The notes under the pieces are model-generated. The model had not been told where the DNA came from. It did not search any database and was given only the letters and a program-made list of their open reading frames with translations. A stretch of 64,000 bases of DNA from Macrophomina tecta (Eukaryota > Ascomycota > Dothideomycetes > Botryosphaeriales > Botryosphaeriaceae), in contig JAKSGN010000035.1 in NCBI GenBank assembly GCA_024180945.1, positions 1,550,001-1,614,000 on the forward strand. The letters run 5' to 3'. The translations under genes were made by a program, and so were the position numbers. Below, in pieces: positions 1 to 11,844 of the stretch. Every line of letters starts with the position of its first letter. The stretch's first letter is position 1.

Positions 1-309
1 CATTTGCACTCCATCCACAGGGGCCTCTTCGCTCTCCTTGTCGTCGTGCCCTTTGTTCGTCATGACAAGCTCGTCCAAGCTCGGGGCAGCGGGGCCTGTT
101 CTGCTCTCACGCGTCTTGTTGACGGTAATCTCTGGCTGCGGAAGGGTAGAGAGGCCTCGATCGGCCATGTCCTGCTCTGTGGGCGACAGGGGCACGGTAA
201 CCATCGAGTCGGTGGGCAGGGGCTTGCCGTCAATGTGCTTCCGCGAGCTCAGAACAGCGGAGGCGGGGGCGTCTGAGGTCGGCGAGGGGGTTGCGTCGGC
301 GAGGGCCAT
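1..309 (-). CDS. 5' part of a gene leaving the left edge (function unknown)
   Basis: An open frame starts at an ATG read from base 309 on the minus strand and runs 103 codons to the window edge with no stop, so it is the N-terminal part of a longer protein. The product starts MALADATPSP and is rich in Ser, Thr, Pro, Asp and Glu, with no membrane segment and no signal peptide. Short pieces such as KPLPTDSMVTVPLS look like a disordered, possibly phosphorylated N-terminus. Codons end mostly in C or G, as in the confident genes of this window. A pyrimidine-rich stretch just upstream fits a fungal promoter or leader. I do not recognise the family. Confidence is fair that it codes and nil on function. 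Confidence 0.55.
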   Translation of the reverse strand, partial: MALADATPSPTSDAPASAVLSSRKHIDGKPLPTDSMVTVPLSPTEQDMADRGLSTLPQPEITVNKTRESRTGPAAPSLDELVMTNKGHDDKESEEAPVDGVQM

Positions 310-2371
310 GATGAGGATATCAACAAGCCAGCCGCAGGCAGCGGCAGCGGCAGCGGCGTGGAGTGGTGAGGGGTGAGGAGGGGAGGCGAGGTCGGTTGGG
401 CGTGCTGCAAATGATGATGTCGCGGACGGAGACCAGGATCGAGATCAGAGGTGCGGGCGGGAGGCAGCCTCCGGTTACCGCGCGACAGGCATAAGACGAC
501 TCTGGGAGAGCAGTGCGTCCGACGCTGTTTCAGACTGAGTGGTGGGGCGGCGTGGGGAGCACTCAGACGCGAAGGCTCTAGCGGGAGGGCGGCGCGAGGG
601 GAAAGAGAGTCACTGTGGGCGCTCTTGTGTTTCAATGGCGGCGCCAGTCCGGCAGGAGAAAAGGCAATCAACGTAGGGCCGGACAGCAGGGAGGACCTCT
701 GCGAAACGGAGTGGAGGGCGAGCAGGGAGCTCCCCGTAGCTTATCACGACCGTCGTTCAGGAGTCGCTCTGGCGGTAGGCCGGGCAGCAGGGATCGCCGC
801 TAGGCCGGCGCGCTGCACCCCCACAGCGATGATTGGCCCAGAGCCGCTGTAGCGCGATGACTTTTCGCTCGCGGGCCCGGCTGCCGCACAATTGCGCGCC
901 TCTGTGGTGCTGTTGCCCTGCCCGTCGCTAGCCCGCCAGAGATCTAGCCTCCAGCGCGCCATGACGGAGCGGTGAGCGCGTTCTTGACACGGGCCCGACA
1001 CGCCCAGCGCCGTTTCTCACGTGTGCGCGAGCCGTCGAACCCCTGGCGCCTCTATTTCGACCTCCTGGCCTGCTCATTTCCGATCGCAATGCAGGGCCGC
1101 CGCCCGTTGGCCAGTCCGCTTTATCGATTTGCGATATCGTCATCCCCCAGCACCCACATGCAGCCTCGCCGCTCTGCGTCAGCCGATGCTGCGCGGGCGG
1201 CAACTGTCCGGCGGCTAGGCCCCATGTTCATGCGGCGCGACGCAGCGCAACCTGCGGTGAGCGCGAGTGCGCAAACTCTGCAGAGAATGTTCGATTGTGG
1301 GCGTTAGAACGCAGATCGTATCGCTGGCGCCGGGTCCATCGAGCTTCCCGCCCGCTGATCGTTGCTGCCTCTCGGCCTGTCTCCACCCGATGCCCATCAT
1401 CCCACTTCTGCACGCCGCGCCAGATCTTCCGGCCTGCGTCGTCACTGCCTTCCAGAAGCATTACTGCTTGGCGCACCCGGCGGTGCCACTGGCGAAAGGC
1501 ACCCGTCCGTTGAGCCTTGAGCCTTGAAGGAGCTGCAGTGTGGGTACGGGCAGAAGAAGTGGAGGAAACAGCTTGACGTGGCATTCGCGCACGCACCTGC
1601 CAGCGTGACAGCACCGTGTGTTTGGCAGTGCATATGGCTAGAGGTCTACGCAGTGTTTGTTGATTGCAGCGGATCAGGGGATCGAGACTGAGATGCCTGG
1701 TGAACGGTCCTCGGAGATCCCTCTTTGGCCACTGCTACAGATCTCCCCCATCTTCATCTCCACTAACATCAGATCACAACTGCTCGTCACGGCCATGCTT
1801 GCCAATATCCCTTGCTGAAATCTGCAGTTCTCGAACTTTATCGATCAGCGCCAGCATCATGACGTCCAGTAGACTCGAGGTGCGAGTGACCTCATAGACA
1901 GTCTCGCTTATTTGCTCCCTGGCTAAATGAAATACATTTTCTGCTATTTTCACAAGCACTAACGAACTCACAGACCGGCCAGCCCGTGTCAAGCTCTTCC
2001 TCAGACGCATGGACGTCTTACCCCACACGGAGGCGCCGTTGGCGCCGACCAGTGTGGCTGAAAATAGCCCTCCTACGGACCGATATCCTGTTGGATCCCG
2101 AAGATGCCCCTGACTGAAGTGCTTCTGCTGTGCTATGCTCTCCAAATTCGGAAATGCTCACGCCAAGAGAATGCCAGTCTGAATCATGGGATGCTCGCTC
2201 GTTTATACATGCTTCACTTTGGTATAACCTCTCTTCTCATTCGTACATTGCTGTGTGCTGCCAGTGGCAGAGTAAACTGCCTTTATCCTGACTCTGCTTC
2301 CCCGATTGCGGTGTACTTCAAACGCGATGGCTACCCGTTCACTGGAGTGTCTGCTCCCATGCTCCGCCCTC
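310..2371. other. Gene-free stretch, 2.1 kb
   Basis: The part next to base 310 is probably the promoter and leader of the leftmost gene (C/T-rich on the minus strand). The many GC-rich frames between 450 and 1,600 have no family signal and lie in all six frames at once, which is expected of GC-rich noise. I see nothing else. Confidence 0.4.
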
Positions 2372-2599
2372 TTACTCGCTGTCCGCCGAAACGTTGTCCT
2401 GACCAGGAGACCGGCCACGCTGAACCTGCCGGGCCCTCATCAACCTGACACGACGGGCCCGGGGGGAGGCGTCTTCGTCGGAAGTGGAGTTCGGGAAGGT
2501 AAGTCCGAATACCCAGAGGAGGAACCAGATGCCAAGAACATACACGCCGAGCTTAGACATCTCCTTGAAGAAGTTGACGAAGCTGACCTTGGTGTTCAT
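2372..2599 (-). CDS. Small single-pass membrane protein, 75 aa
   Basis: The frame starts at ATG 2599 in a good context (CAAGATGAAC) and ends at TAA. A longer frame upstream exists only from a TTG. The codons are strongly biased to C in third position (GTC, AAC, TTC, CTC, GGC), which argues for a real gene. Residues about 16-33 (VYVLGIWFLLWVFG region) form one hydrophobic helix, preceded by a Lys-containing amphipathic start and followed by an Arg-rich, soluble tail. The pattern fits a small single-pass protein of the mitochondrial inner membrane or ER, but I recognise no family. No neighbour is close. A short intron could trim the Arg-rich tail. Confidence 0.5.
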   Translation of the reverse strand: MNTKVSFVNFFKEMSKLGVYVLGIWFLLWVFGLTFPNSTSDEDASPRARRVRLMRARQVQRGRSPGQDNVSADSE

Positions 2600-5160
2600 C
2601 TTGCTGGGTGGGCGTGCTTTGGGCAATGGAGAAGGTGGGTTATTTCGTGATCGTGGAGAGGTTATGGTCTGGATCTGGGAAGCGCAACGCGAGGAGTTTC
2701 GAGGGAGGATCTAAAGATGGTCAGATTCATACAATGAGGCTTCTGTGGCGTTCACGACGTACGAATGTTCACGAGGCGATGGTGGTGATGTTCCAGGAGC
2801 GCGGCGTGGTGATGAGTGGAGTTTTGGGGGTGTGCGAAGAAGCGTTGGCACGGAATTGTTTCTGGTGCGGGTGTTGAGGTGGTGGAGAGCACGCGGGACG
2901 TGGAGAAGAAAAGCTTGGGCGGCAGGTAACGTGGTGCGCAGCCTTGTTGTAAGTCGTGCTGTCAAGTCCTGGTACCTTCCTCCTTCTATTGGCGCACATC
3001 AAACCCAAGCAGATACTGGCTTCCGTATTCAGTGTCAAGCTGGTAGCATAATGCGTGGATATTGTGGCTGCGAAATTTCTCTGCTCCGCTTCACGGGCTC
3101 CTTGCGTCCATTCGAGGAAAGAGCTGGGTTTCAGCACAGAGGGTAAGTGCTAAGGGGCACACGCCAGGAGAAGGAAATTTTCTCTGCGTATACCTGGAGG
3201 GTGCGTCACGCATCCGCACTCACTTCCCTCGCTGCACCGGTGCAGGCAGCGGTCGCAACAGCTCCACCACTCTCCGCCTCGCGACAACCACCCCTTCCAA
3301 TGATTTCACCCCGGCCGTTCACGGATGCATCTGGTTTCTGTATGTATGGCATATCTTGGCACTTCTCACAGCATTGCGTCCCCCTTAGCTTTCTTCAAGG
3401 TCCCCTCGTTCGCCTCGACGCAAGAACCAGCCTCCGCTTCAATCCACTCTAAGTCAATGCCTCATGCCAGTGCTATGGATTCCTGCGGATGCTCAGATAG
3501 CCACGAACGAGGCGCCAAACCTCAACAGAGAGCCGTCCACCATCTCACCCGAGGCGAAGGAGAACTAAGCTTCACAGGCGTGTGGTGGCGTTCCCTGTAC
3601 AAGTAGCGCAAGACAGAGTTAGTGTACATCACGGAACCTGCACTTGAAGGCAGCTTCATTCTAACCATTTTTGGCGAACAATTCAAGCACATCATGAAAA
3701 GGCACTACCGTTTCCATATCGAAATGTACCGCCGGCAATGGCCGCTCCGCCTCTGATACCAAAGCGTGCGCTGTGGTCCCAACCAACGCTTTCGGCCAGC
3801 TGATCACAAGCACAGATTTTCACCACAAATATGGGGAATGCTTCTATTGAACAAGTGCTTTTCACCGTCCTCCCGCGATTGATGGCAAGTTATCCCTCAG
3901 CCGTCTGGACAAATTTTGGCGTCGCAAACCGTTGGCTAACTCGTGTCCTCAACAGCGTCATGGCGAGCCCAGAAATGCAAGATGCTACCTGAATATTCGT
4001 TTTGAAGCCCGGCTGAGGCGGTGATCCTGGTCCGTCGCCCTCTTGATTTCAGTGGCGCATAGCCCATGCGAAAAGCCGCAGGGATCCAGTTGATACGGCC
4101 TGTAGAGACTATACACGAAGAACGCACTTGACCTACGGGAGGACAAAGTAGGGATTTGTGAGGTTCATATGCAAAATACACAACATAGAATACGTCCCGT
4201 GAGGCACTTCAACTTTGGACAGCTGGCGCTCAGGATATCGCGGCCCACTGGCACCTGTGCAGTAATGAAGCGGGTTACGGACAATGAGGCGGATATGCAT
4301 AGCTTTTTACCCAGGATATTACTAGAAAACGCTTTCGGGATATTATGCAACATGTAATACGAGGCCCGAGGCTGCCCCTTGGTGCAATGCTCTCACCGCC
4401 GCCGTGATTTGGTTGCTCAACAAGGCAAGCTGGATCATGAGGCAAGTAGGCCCTGTGCAATTCAAGGCACCACCATAGAGTCTGCAATTATTGGAGGCTG
4501 TCCGAAAATGAGACAGGCTTCCTGCGAGGTTTGCTTATGCCGCCCGCGCACACGGCCACCCGCCTGGTACGGCGGGCGGTAGGGTGTGCGAAATTAATAA
4601 GCCCCTAGGAACGCGGCCGGCTGTTGTTTTGATGCTATTCACTGTCTGCTTTTGTGTAGTCCCATTTGGGCGAAGCTCCGGCGGCGACGCTCGACCAAGC
4701 TGCCTGGCAACAACCAACCCAAGAGCGGGCGCATCATTATGTGAAGACACAGGGCGTGGCTTTGGCACTCGTCGGCGCGTTTTAGGGAACACGAGCCTGG
4801 ACGGAGACGGTCGCAGCACCCACTTGCCCCTCTGCGGTTTTCGGAGGAGCGTCGCAACGTTGCCCACTTGCAATCGCACTGATAGAAATGCGGAGAGTAT
4901 ACTGTAGCAATGACGGTGTTTGCGGTATGGCTTTGATGGCGAGCCTCAATGTCGCCGCCAGCGTGAAAGGGCTTTTGCCTTGCGGCGACCAGGTCGGCGC
5001 GAACACCCGGGCAGGCGCAGAGTGGCTCCCTCAACACCACAGACGAGGCTCCTAGATATTCTCAAATGTGGTCGCGCAAATGCTAGTGACAGCGACTCTC
5101 CAAATTCTAACAGTACAGCCGAGCGGTCCCACCATGGTCGTAAGCAATTCACAAGCAATA
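2600..5160. other. Gene-free stretch, 2.6 kb
   Basis: I find only short frames without codon bias or domains. The part just above 2600 is probably the leader of the small membrane-protein gene. Nothing else is supportable. Confidence 0.35.
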
Positions 5161-5164
5161 ACTC

Positions 5165-5560
5165 TCTTCTTCAAGTACCTGCTCATGGCAAGTAGCTCAA
5201 TGAAAAAAAGTAGAAGTGAAGAAAGTTCGCGTTAGCCCGAGGTAGTGTAATACGAGCGACACTGTGAGCTGGTGAGATGAGCGGAGCTCAGAGCTCACCA
5301 GCACTGGTTCCAAAAACTGGGTGAATCACTGGGACCCCGTAGGGAACTTCTCAGAGATTAATCCAAAAAAGAACAGTACTTCATCTTGATCAGAGCGGAA
5401 ATCCGCGAAGAGAGCTGAAGAAGAAGAAAGAGGAAAGGTGTTCGGGCGGCGAGGGAGGGAGATATTTATAGTCGCGGGCGGCCGGGGGGTTGGACCGTGC
5501 CACGGGGCTGCTGCAGGGGTCTTGCACGTGAATAACAGTCACGCATAACCAACCAGGGCA
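5165..5560. repeat. Dispersed repeat, copy 1
   Basis: This stretch aligns by eye, in order, with 10605-11000. Shared blocks include GCGACACTGTG, CCAAAAACTGG, CCCCGTAG, AGAACAGTACTTCA, CTTGATCAGAGC, AGAGAGCTGAAGAAG and TTGCACGT, with scattered substitutions and small indels between. Both copies contain a TATA-like stretch (ATATTTATAG near 5462). On the minus strand the order TATA-like box, pyrimidine-rich leader, then CCAGTTTTTGGA would suit a solo LTR or the promoter end of a retroelement. No coding part of such an element lies next to it, so the class is open. Confidence 0.6.
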
Positions 5561-6439
5561 TGTGAATGCGCCAAAGGGGAAGGTAGCGCTATCCGCCTAT
5601 GATCGGAAGCAGTTTTGAGTCATTCTGGAAGAGAGAGTGGGCACCAAGTGAGGGGCCTTCATGTAAGTCACAGGCTGGCCTGCAAGCGGGTGTGGCAGAC
5701 AGGAGCTGATTCTGCCATCCTTCACAGCTCAAACAAGCGCTTCAGTGCTTTTGGCATGCCTGGGTCTACACCGGGCAGCAGATGAAGCATAGGACAAAGA
5801 AGTTCGAAGTACAAATATGTTGTACACCGTCACGGTGCCCGAGGTAGCACGCTAGCTACCCGAAGGTAGAATCGAGCAAATTCGCGTCACTCACCAGGTT
5901 GAAAAATCAAGTGAGGTTTGTTGCTAGCTTCACTGCCATGAACGCAGGGCCGTGATACCTGCCATTGCGCAGTCCATCCGAATTTCCACGTTGCGAGAGT
6001 CCGTTCTGACCTAAACTCCGAGTCTTTCTGAACTAGAGCTCTGGCTTCCCAGCGATATGAGCTATCAGCTGAGGAATTCGCCATATCTCTGGACGTCACA
6101 GCTCCAGAAAAAAGTTTGAGCGAAGTTGGTGATATTTGCAATTAGCATCCCAGACCCCGGTACCGCAGTGTTCATTTAAGCATCAGGATGAGTGATTTTT
6201 CTATCGCTCTCAGACTACCAAGCCCAAATTCAGAGAAAACAAAAATATGTGTACTAGATAGTGTAAGTAGTAGCTAATTGCACGGTATCCAACTAACTGG
6301 TTAACCCAGAGTGGCCTAGCTGAAGAAGTCGAGTAGGCTCATAAGTCAATGACACGCACTATTCAGTGATTATGCTAATACCGGCTTCGGTACTAGAGAT
6401 CATGCTGGAATACGTAGGGACCCACGGCAGGAGCGTGCA
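5561..6439. other. Gene-free stretch after repeat copy 1
   Basis: No frame here has codon bias or a recognisable domain. The short phrase GCCCGAGGTAG recurs at about 5235 and 5840, so the repeat may once have been longer. I see nothing else. Confidence 0.3.
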
Positions 6440-7282
6440 GACCATTGCCAAGGGCGGATTCAGCAGCAGGCTTACCGTGAAAACCAAAATGCTCCGTGTC
6501 ACCCACACGCGCGCCCATATGCCCGAAAGCCGCACCATCAAGCACGCCACCTGCATTTCGTCTCGACGGTCCTCGATAAAATGCTCAGTTATGCCGACCA
6601 GAAGGGACCGGGTGTCCAGCAGGCCGTCCGCTGCGCCGTGGAGCTCCTAGCCCGATCCTAGAGACCGAGCTCGACGACGCTATCCTCCAGGACATCTTCG
6701 AGCGTCACACCGGCCGTCTCGCCCGCAGTAACCGCTTCGGAATCCTCGCCCCCGAGCCATTATATATCACATCTTTCCTGCGTGGTGGCCGTCTTATTGA
6801 TCGCGTGTTCGACCGGGCTGTCCATTTAAGTCTCCCCTTTGGTCGCTCGTGGTGAAATGCGGGCTGATCTTCCGTACAAGTGGGATATGAATTCGATCAA
6901 TTGGAGGATGCCGGCACGATTGCTAACCGCAATTGCATTTAGAGCTTTTGGATGGCAAGGAACGGATGTGGTGCTCGCGACGAGCAATTAGTTTCGTGGA
7001 GTGAGAGGGAAAAGTTATGTGGCGACGCCGATCCAACACAAGGACATTCATGACTTGGAGGTTGTGAATGACTTGAACAACTACTTGAAGGACCGCATCG
7101 TCTTGATTGGCGGTCAGTAGGTTGAGTTCCAGCCGTGGAGCGTACTGGGCTTGAGGAGGATGATTATGGAAGAGGCTATCGTGCCGTGCAGAGTGGGCAT
7201 GTGGGCCCACGAGTTCAAGAACGACGGGAAGGACCAGGAGGAGAGGAGGGCGGGGGAGGTTCCAGCTTGGGCTACTGCGTAG
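6440..7282 (+). pseudogene. Decayed coding stretch, family unknown
   Basis: Three plus-strand segments read like protein but are not joined in one frame. The first (about 6552-6653) reads LHFVSTVLDKMLSYAD and ends at a stop. The second (about 6658-6855) follows after a frame change and reads LDDAILQDIFERHTGRLARS and on to GRLIDRVFDRAVHLSLPFG. The third (about 7019-7282) reads HDLEVVNDLNNYLKDRIVLI, has a TAG, then continues FQPWSVLGLRRMIMEEAIVP to a final TAG. The segments keep coding-like codon choice, so an old gene broken by frameshifts and stops is more likely than chance. Undetected introns could explain some breaks. I do not recognise the family. Confidence 0.35.
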
Positions 7283-7658
7283 CGATGGCCAAGGGTCAGA
7301 TCGCTGTTAGGACGGACGTGCTGGGAGCTTACGTATGGTATTTCTCAAAGGACAGATAGCCTCTTTGCAGGAGCAGATGATCGAGAGGATTCTATCCCCG
7401 TTTAAACGCATCCCAGTCGCTTTACGAGCTGACCTGGATGGTTTAATCGCTGCTGGAGGCGGCTTAGGTGATTGTACTGATTCTGCAGCGCTGATAGTTG
7501 TGACTGGCGTGGCCCAAGCTCCATCACTGGCTTCAACACAGATCTTCACCATCGTGTTTAAGTGCCCAACAAGGCGCCCGCAGATCCAACCTTCCACTGC
7601 CCAACAGAAAACTAACACTCGCCTAACGCACCTCCATTGCAACACCGTCTTACTCAAG

Positions 7659-8225
7659 ATGCCATCGCAGGCTCCCGAACAGTCTCCGGCCCCGGAAGAC
7701 CACCTTCCTGCCTGCCAGAAGTTCCACCATGCAATGCTTGCCCTCTCAAACTTGCACAACCGCCATTCCGAGCCGGGTGAGCTGACGCAGATGTGGCTCG
7801 CGCGCTGGGAGAGGTACACTGAGGTGGTATGTATCATTTCCCGGTCAATTCTGTCCTGAGAAACGTGCTGACAGTTGTGGGCTTCCCAGATGGAAGCCGC
7901 AAACGCACACCACACCTCCCGCGAACAGGCCCAGATGGCCGACAAGAAGCCACAGGAGACGATGAACGAGCCCGAGACGACGGACAAGATGTTCCAGGCA
8001 ACCACTGCTAGTCCCAGACGCAAGGCGAAGGGAACTGGTGCTGGTGGTGAGCCCGCAGGTAAGACAGAACTTCAGTTGCCTACAAGTGAGGTCGCAGGTG
8101 CGTCTCAACTGGCCATGAACGCGCACCAGACGAGTGACCCTGGTAACAGACCCACGAGGAAGACGGGTGGCGCTGACGAGCCTACAGCCAAGAAACCTCG
8201 TGCTGCAACGAAGACCACACGTTAG
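7659..8225 (+). CDS. Two-exon gene of unknown function, 167 aa
   Basis: Exon 1 is 7659-7826 and exon 2 is 7890-8225, joined in phase 0 by a 63 bp intron with donor GTATGT, a GCTGAC branch site and acceptor CCCAG. Frame continuity across these signals is the main evidence. The product starts MPSQAPEQSP, has a helix containing QMWLARWERYTEV just before the intron, and then a long hydrophilic region that becomes Lys/Thr/Ala-rich and basic (TAKKPRAATKTTR at the very end), suggesting a nuclear or nucleic-acid-associated protein. No domain is recognised. It lies 3.6 kb upstream of the tandem array, on the same strand and with a similar short intron, so a degenerate relative is possible. I could not align it to the array core. 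The frame is open upstream to 7335, so the start may be earlier. Confidence 0.5.
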
Positions 8226-10604
8226 CCAACGACTTGAGGTCTCCTACCAATCTCTTCGCGGTATCAGGACACTGAACACCACTGGTTTCCGGAAAAAATC
8301 ACGAACATACACAGCACACTGACGTTCTGCTCCCTCGAAAATGATTAATAGGCGATTGAAAGTGGCTAGGCGATGGAAACAAAGAACCAAGACAATTGCT
8401 ATCCATGGAAGTAAACTAGGATTTTGTCTTACAGGCAAGGGATACACAATGGCGTTGTTGGTGGCGGAGTGGAACGAGTGGGGCGCGCCGGAGAACAGCC
8501 GTTTTCTTTTGCTCTCTCTGGCATCGCTCCCGATGATCCTTGCTGTTCCCCGCAACGGTGCCGTGCATCTTGGAACGTCTCCTCGTAAGAAAGGGATTTG
8601 GGAGATGCTGACAAGGTACCTGATAGACCAGAAAAGAAAAGCCTGAAAATGCTTACTCAATCTCCAAAGGCTGCTGTGCGTGAAAGAAATGATGAATATC
8701 ATCTACCTGCCTCCTAAAGCAGATCAAAGCGAGGCTTTGGCAGGTAGGAAGGCGTTGCCTGGCAGAAGATCGACTAGGCAAATTGCAGTCAAGTTAAGAG
8801 TGATTTAATATTGTGATACTATGGCCATATCGGTATTATAGCGGTTGCTATACCTGTGGCTGTTTCGCGCCTCCGCCCCTAAGACCGCCGTGAGTTCTTC
8901 GCTCCTCAAGCAGTATCATGGCCATCGTAGAATATCACTATAGTCATCATGTTCCATTGAAACTTCAATGGTGTAAATAAGCGCTGGTGGCACTGCCCGC
9001 TACTTCTGGTCCGACAGGCGCACACTTCTAACGGAACCCGCCTTGCCTGCGCCCAGCCGCGCGTCGCACTCTTGTTTTGGTCGAAATACATGTCTCTATA
9101 GCCATTGCAACGTCTGAAAAGCAAGTCTGTATCCTTTCCTTTGTTTTACCCGCCTCCGGCTTGTGTCGAGCCCCAAGGCTTTGCGACCGCAGCTCACTGT
9201 TGCGACCGGAGCACACCTGAGCAGCCGCCCTCTCGCCTGGTTGAATTACAGGAGCGCGCATGATCACGAGAATGCGCTAACCCAGGGTCACCCTGAAACT
9301 CTGAAGAGCAGGTAAGACAGCTCTGTGGCTCTGCGATGTTATGTACCAGCCGCGCGCACCGCCGCTCGCGGCCGTGGCGGCAGCGGCCACCTGGGTGCTC
9401 GCAAGCAAGATCCGACAAGCACAGTCAGTGCAAGCAGATGCGAGCACGGCAAGCCAGGTCAAAATCCCAATTGCATGAACGAGAGGAGGACGGCAGATTG
9501 CACTGAGCGAGCAAGCCGTTGCTGAGATCGCCACCACAGACGGGGCAGCGAAGTATTCCTTAAAGAGGCCGCTGACGCCCACTGAGAAGTTCTACTGTAC
9601 TTGATTGAACATAAATGGCCGTAGCTACGGAGTAAGAACCCTTTGGGAGATGGAATTCTTTCCCAGCTTGGAGAAGTTCCTGACAGCGTCTGCCTCCAGC
9701 TCGCGGAGGCCCAGCCGATCTTGTGTGCAGGCTGCCATGTGTTCGGCGTACCGAAAGGGGCCATTCTTCCCAGATCTTCCTGTGTATATCGAGCATCCGG
9801 GATGTGAGGGCGCGGTTACTATGTCCAGGGCAATGATTAGTGAGAGGCTGCGGCCGCCGTGCCGGGGCAGACGACGGTGGCGACTGTTTGCATGGCGGTA
9901 GGCGGTCGCTGGGTTATGCTGGAGGACAGAGCGAGCGCGTTGCGATATTTTCAGGCGGGAGCGGTGGAGCTTGCGACCGTAGTGGTGAGTTGAAAGTGCT
10001 CTCTGCAACACCATGGGTAGAAGTACTGTGAACTTCGCGTGGTGCTGGAATTCGTGTGTTCGAGGGGCGGTCCGCCGTGATTCACCGATCTGCCGCGCGA
10101 CCGTACGGGCTGCGCATGTTGAAAGGACGATGGACTCCTGACTTAACCGTCACCATGGCACTGAATACGATGCAAAGGCGCACGATGGGCTAGTTGAGAG
10201 GGGGATCGAATTAGATCTGGCAAGATGCATGAGCTACATGGTCACGGACGCTCAGCTGAGGGGGCGCGGGTGGGCGAGGGTGCGACAGTGCAACACCATG
10301 CGTCGAGCATCGTAGAAAAGGAGCCGTAAATACGACCAGTCCTTCTCCAGAGTCACAAGAGAGCCTTCAGTAGTTCAGCAGCTTGGTGAATGCGAAGCCA
10401 AAACACCACCGTACCTCCGCTGAGCTGCCAACGCGGTCGCGATAGACATTGCCATGGCGGCTTGTCGCGCTGCGTATGACGGAAGCTCAACATAGGTGAA
10501 AAGCCTTCCGAGCACTCATGGGATAGCATGGAGCAAGATCAACTACCAACAAGCCGGTCTTGCAGCGCTTCATCACTGCTGCGGCCTAGAGCTCCAACAC
10601 GAGG
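8226..10604. other. Gene-free stretch, 2.4 kb
   Basis: Frames of 70-150 codons occur on both strands (8244-8702 minus, 9277-10014 minus) but they lack the C-ending codon bias of the confident genes, overlap each other antisense, and show no domain. I see no gene I can support. Confidence 0.35.
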
Positions 10605-11000
10605 TCTCCTTCTTCACTTACCAGCGCATGGCTAGTGAAAGCGATGAAAAAGATATAGAGGCGAGCGGCTATCGACTGCCCTTCGCGTCAGCCCCCGGCA
10701 GTGCAGTAGAGGCGACACTGTGCTCCAAGAGTATAAGCGGCGCTCAGGGACTAGGAGCCGGATCCAAAAACTGGTTTAACCTCAGGAACCCCGTAGAGTC
10801 CTCGCAAGAGATTAAAATGCGAAGAACAGTACTTCACTTGATCAGAGCCAAACGGCAAAGAGAGCTGAAGAAGAAAAGAAGAAAAGAACGAGGAGGTGGA
10901 GAGGAGGGAGGTTTATATAGACGGTGGAGGGACACCATGGCACGGGCCAGGCTGCAGCGACATTGCACGTCTACTGTTTACTGTGATGGCATGTGAACGT
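10605..11000. repeat. Dispersed repeat, copy 2
   Basis: This is the partner of 5165-5560, in the same orientation and with the same order of shared blocks, including AGAACAGTACTTCACTTGAT and AGAGAGCTGAAGAAG. A TATA-like GTTTATATAG lies at 10911-10920. Similarity fades after about 11000. The copies bracket the gene-poor 5.6-10.6 kb interval, and copy 2 ends about 0.85 kb before the tandem gene array. Confidence 0.6.
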
Positions 11001-11844
11001 GTGAGGAAGCAAAAAGAAACAAACAGAAAGCTTTTTGGCTTGCCCATGCGAGGTGCTCGGGCGCCGGGCCAGGCTTTCATTCAACGTAAACAAGTGCGCT
11101 TGAATCATGGGCCACATGTGATAGCTCACTTGCACGAAGATTGGGAAAGATTGTCACGAAAGCGGCAGGTGCCTGTGTTTGCGCCTAGATTGGCCGTAAT
11201 GAGCCAGTCATGCGTGGCAGTCATCCTGTGGCGCACATGTGGCCAAGCAGCCAGAGAGGCAGCATGCTATTGCGGAGGTAGCGGCGCAGTGCATCAAACT
11301 CGGTGGCCTAAGCCCGCAAGAGGCCTTGTTCATGTGGGAAGCATTTTTGAAGATCTGGCGCGCAATACCGAGCCTCTAGAGCTCCCGGACGCCCGTGTGG
11401 CGATTTGACAGGCTGTTTTCAGTCCGAGATTGAGGGTGGTTGTGCGTGAACTTCGACAGTGTCGTAACATGACAAGAAGCTTGATCATTTGGCAAATGCT
11501 GGGGTCAATGCAACATGTTAGCTCAGTGATTGTCCATGGAGACATCAGCGTCGAGGCAAGTACAAAGTGACACATGCCAAAAAAGGAGTATGCTGTCTAC
11601 TGTTCACAACGAGGACATACAGTCACGACAGCTCCAGTATTATGGGCCATGTCCTGATTCTTTGAAGCACTCGGTAGTAAGAATTTAGAGCCATTCTGAA
11701 GCAGGGAACCTAATCCAAGGTCATATTCCACTTCGCGTGCTCCCGAAGTAATTTTTAATCACACAACACTTCGCACGCGTCTTCCTTCTCTTCCTCCACA
11801 ACACCGGTATCCACCAACCCGGATTTCCAAACGGACTTGACATC
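11001..11844. other. Interval between repeat copy 2 and the array
   Basis: This interval should hold the promoter of the first array gene (start 11845). The leader around 11770-11840 is C/A-rich. I find no gene in it. Confidence 0.35.

Noticed and set aside
8244..8702. 152-codon minus-strand frame with hydrophobic parts
   Set aside because: An antisense plus frame of similar quality overlaps it; neither has codon bias or a motif.
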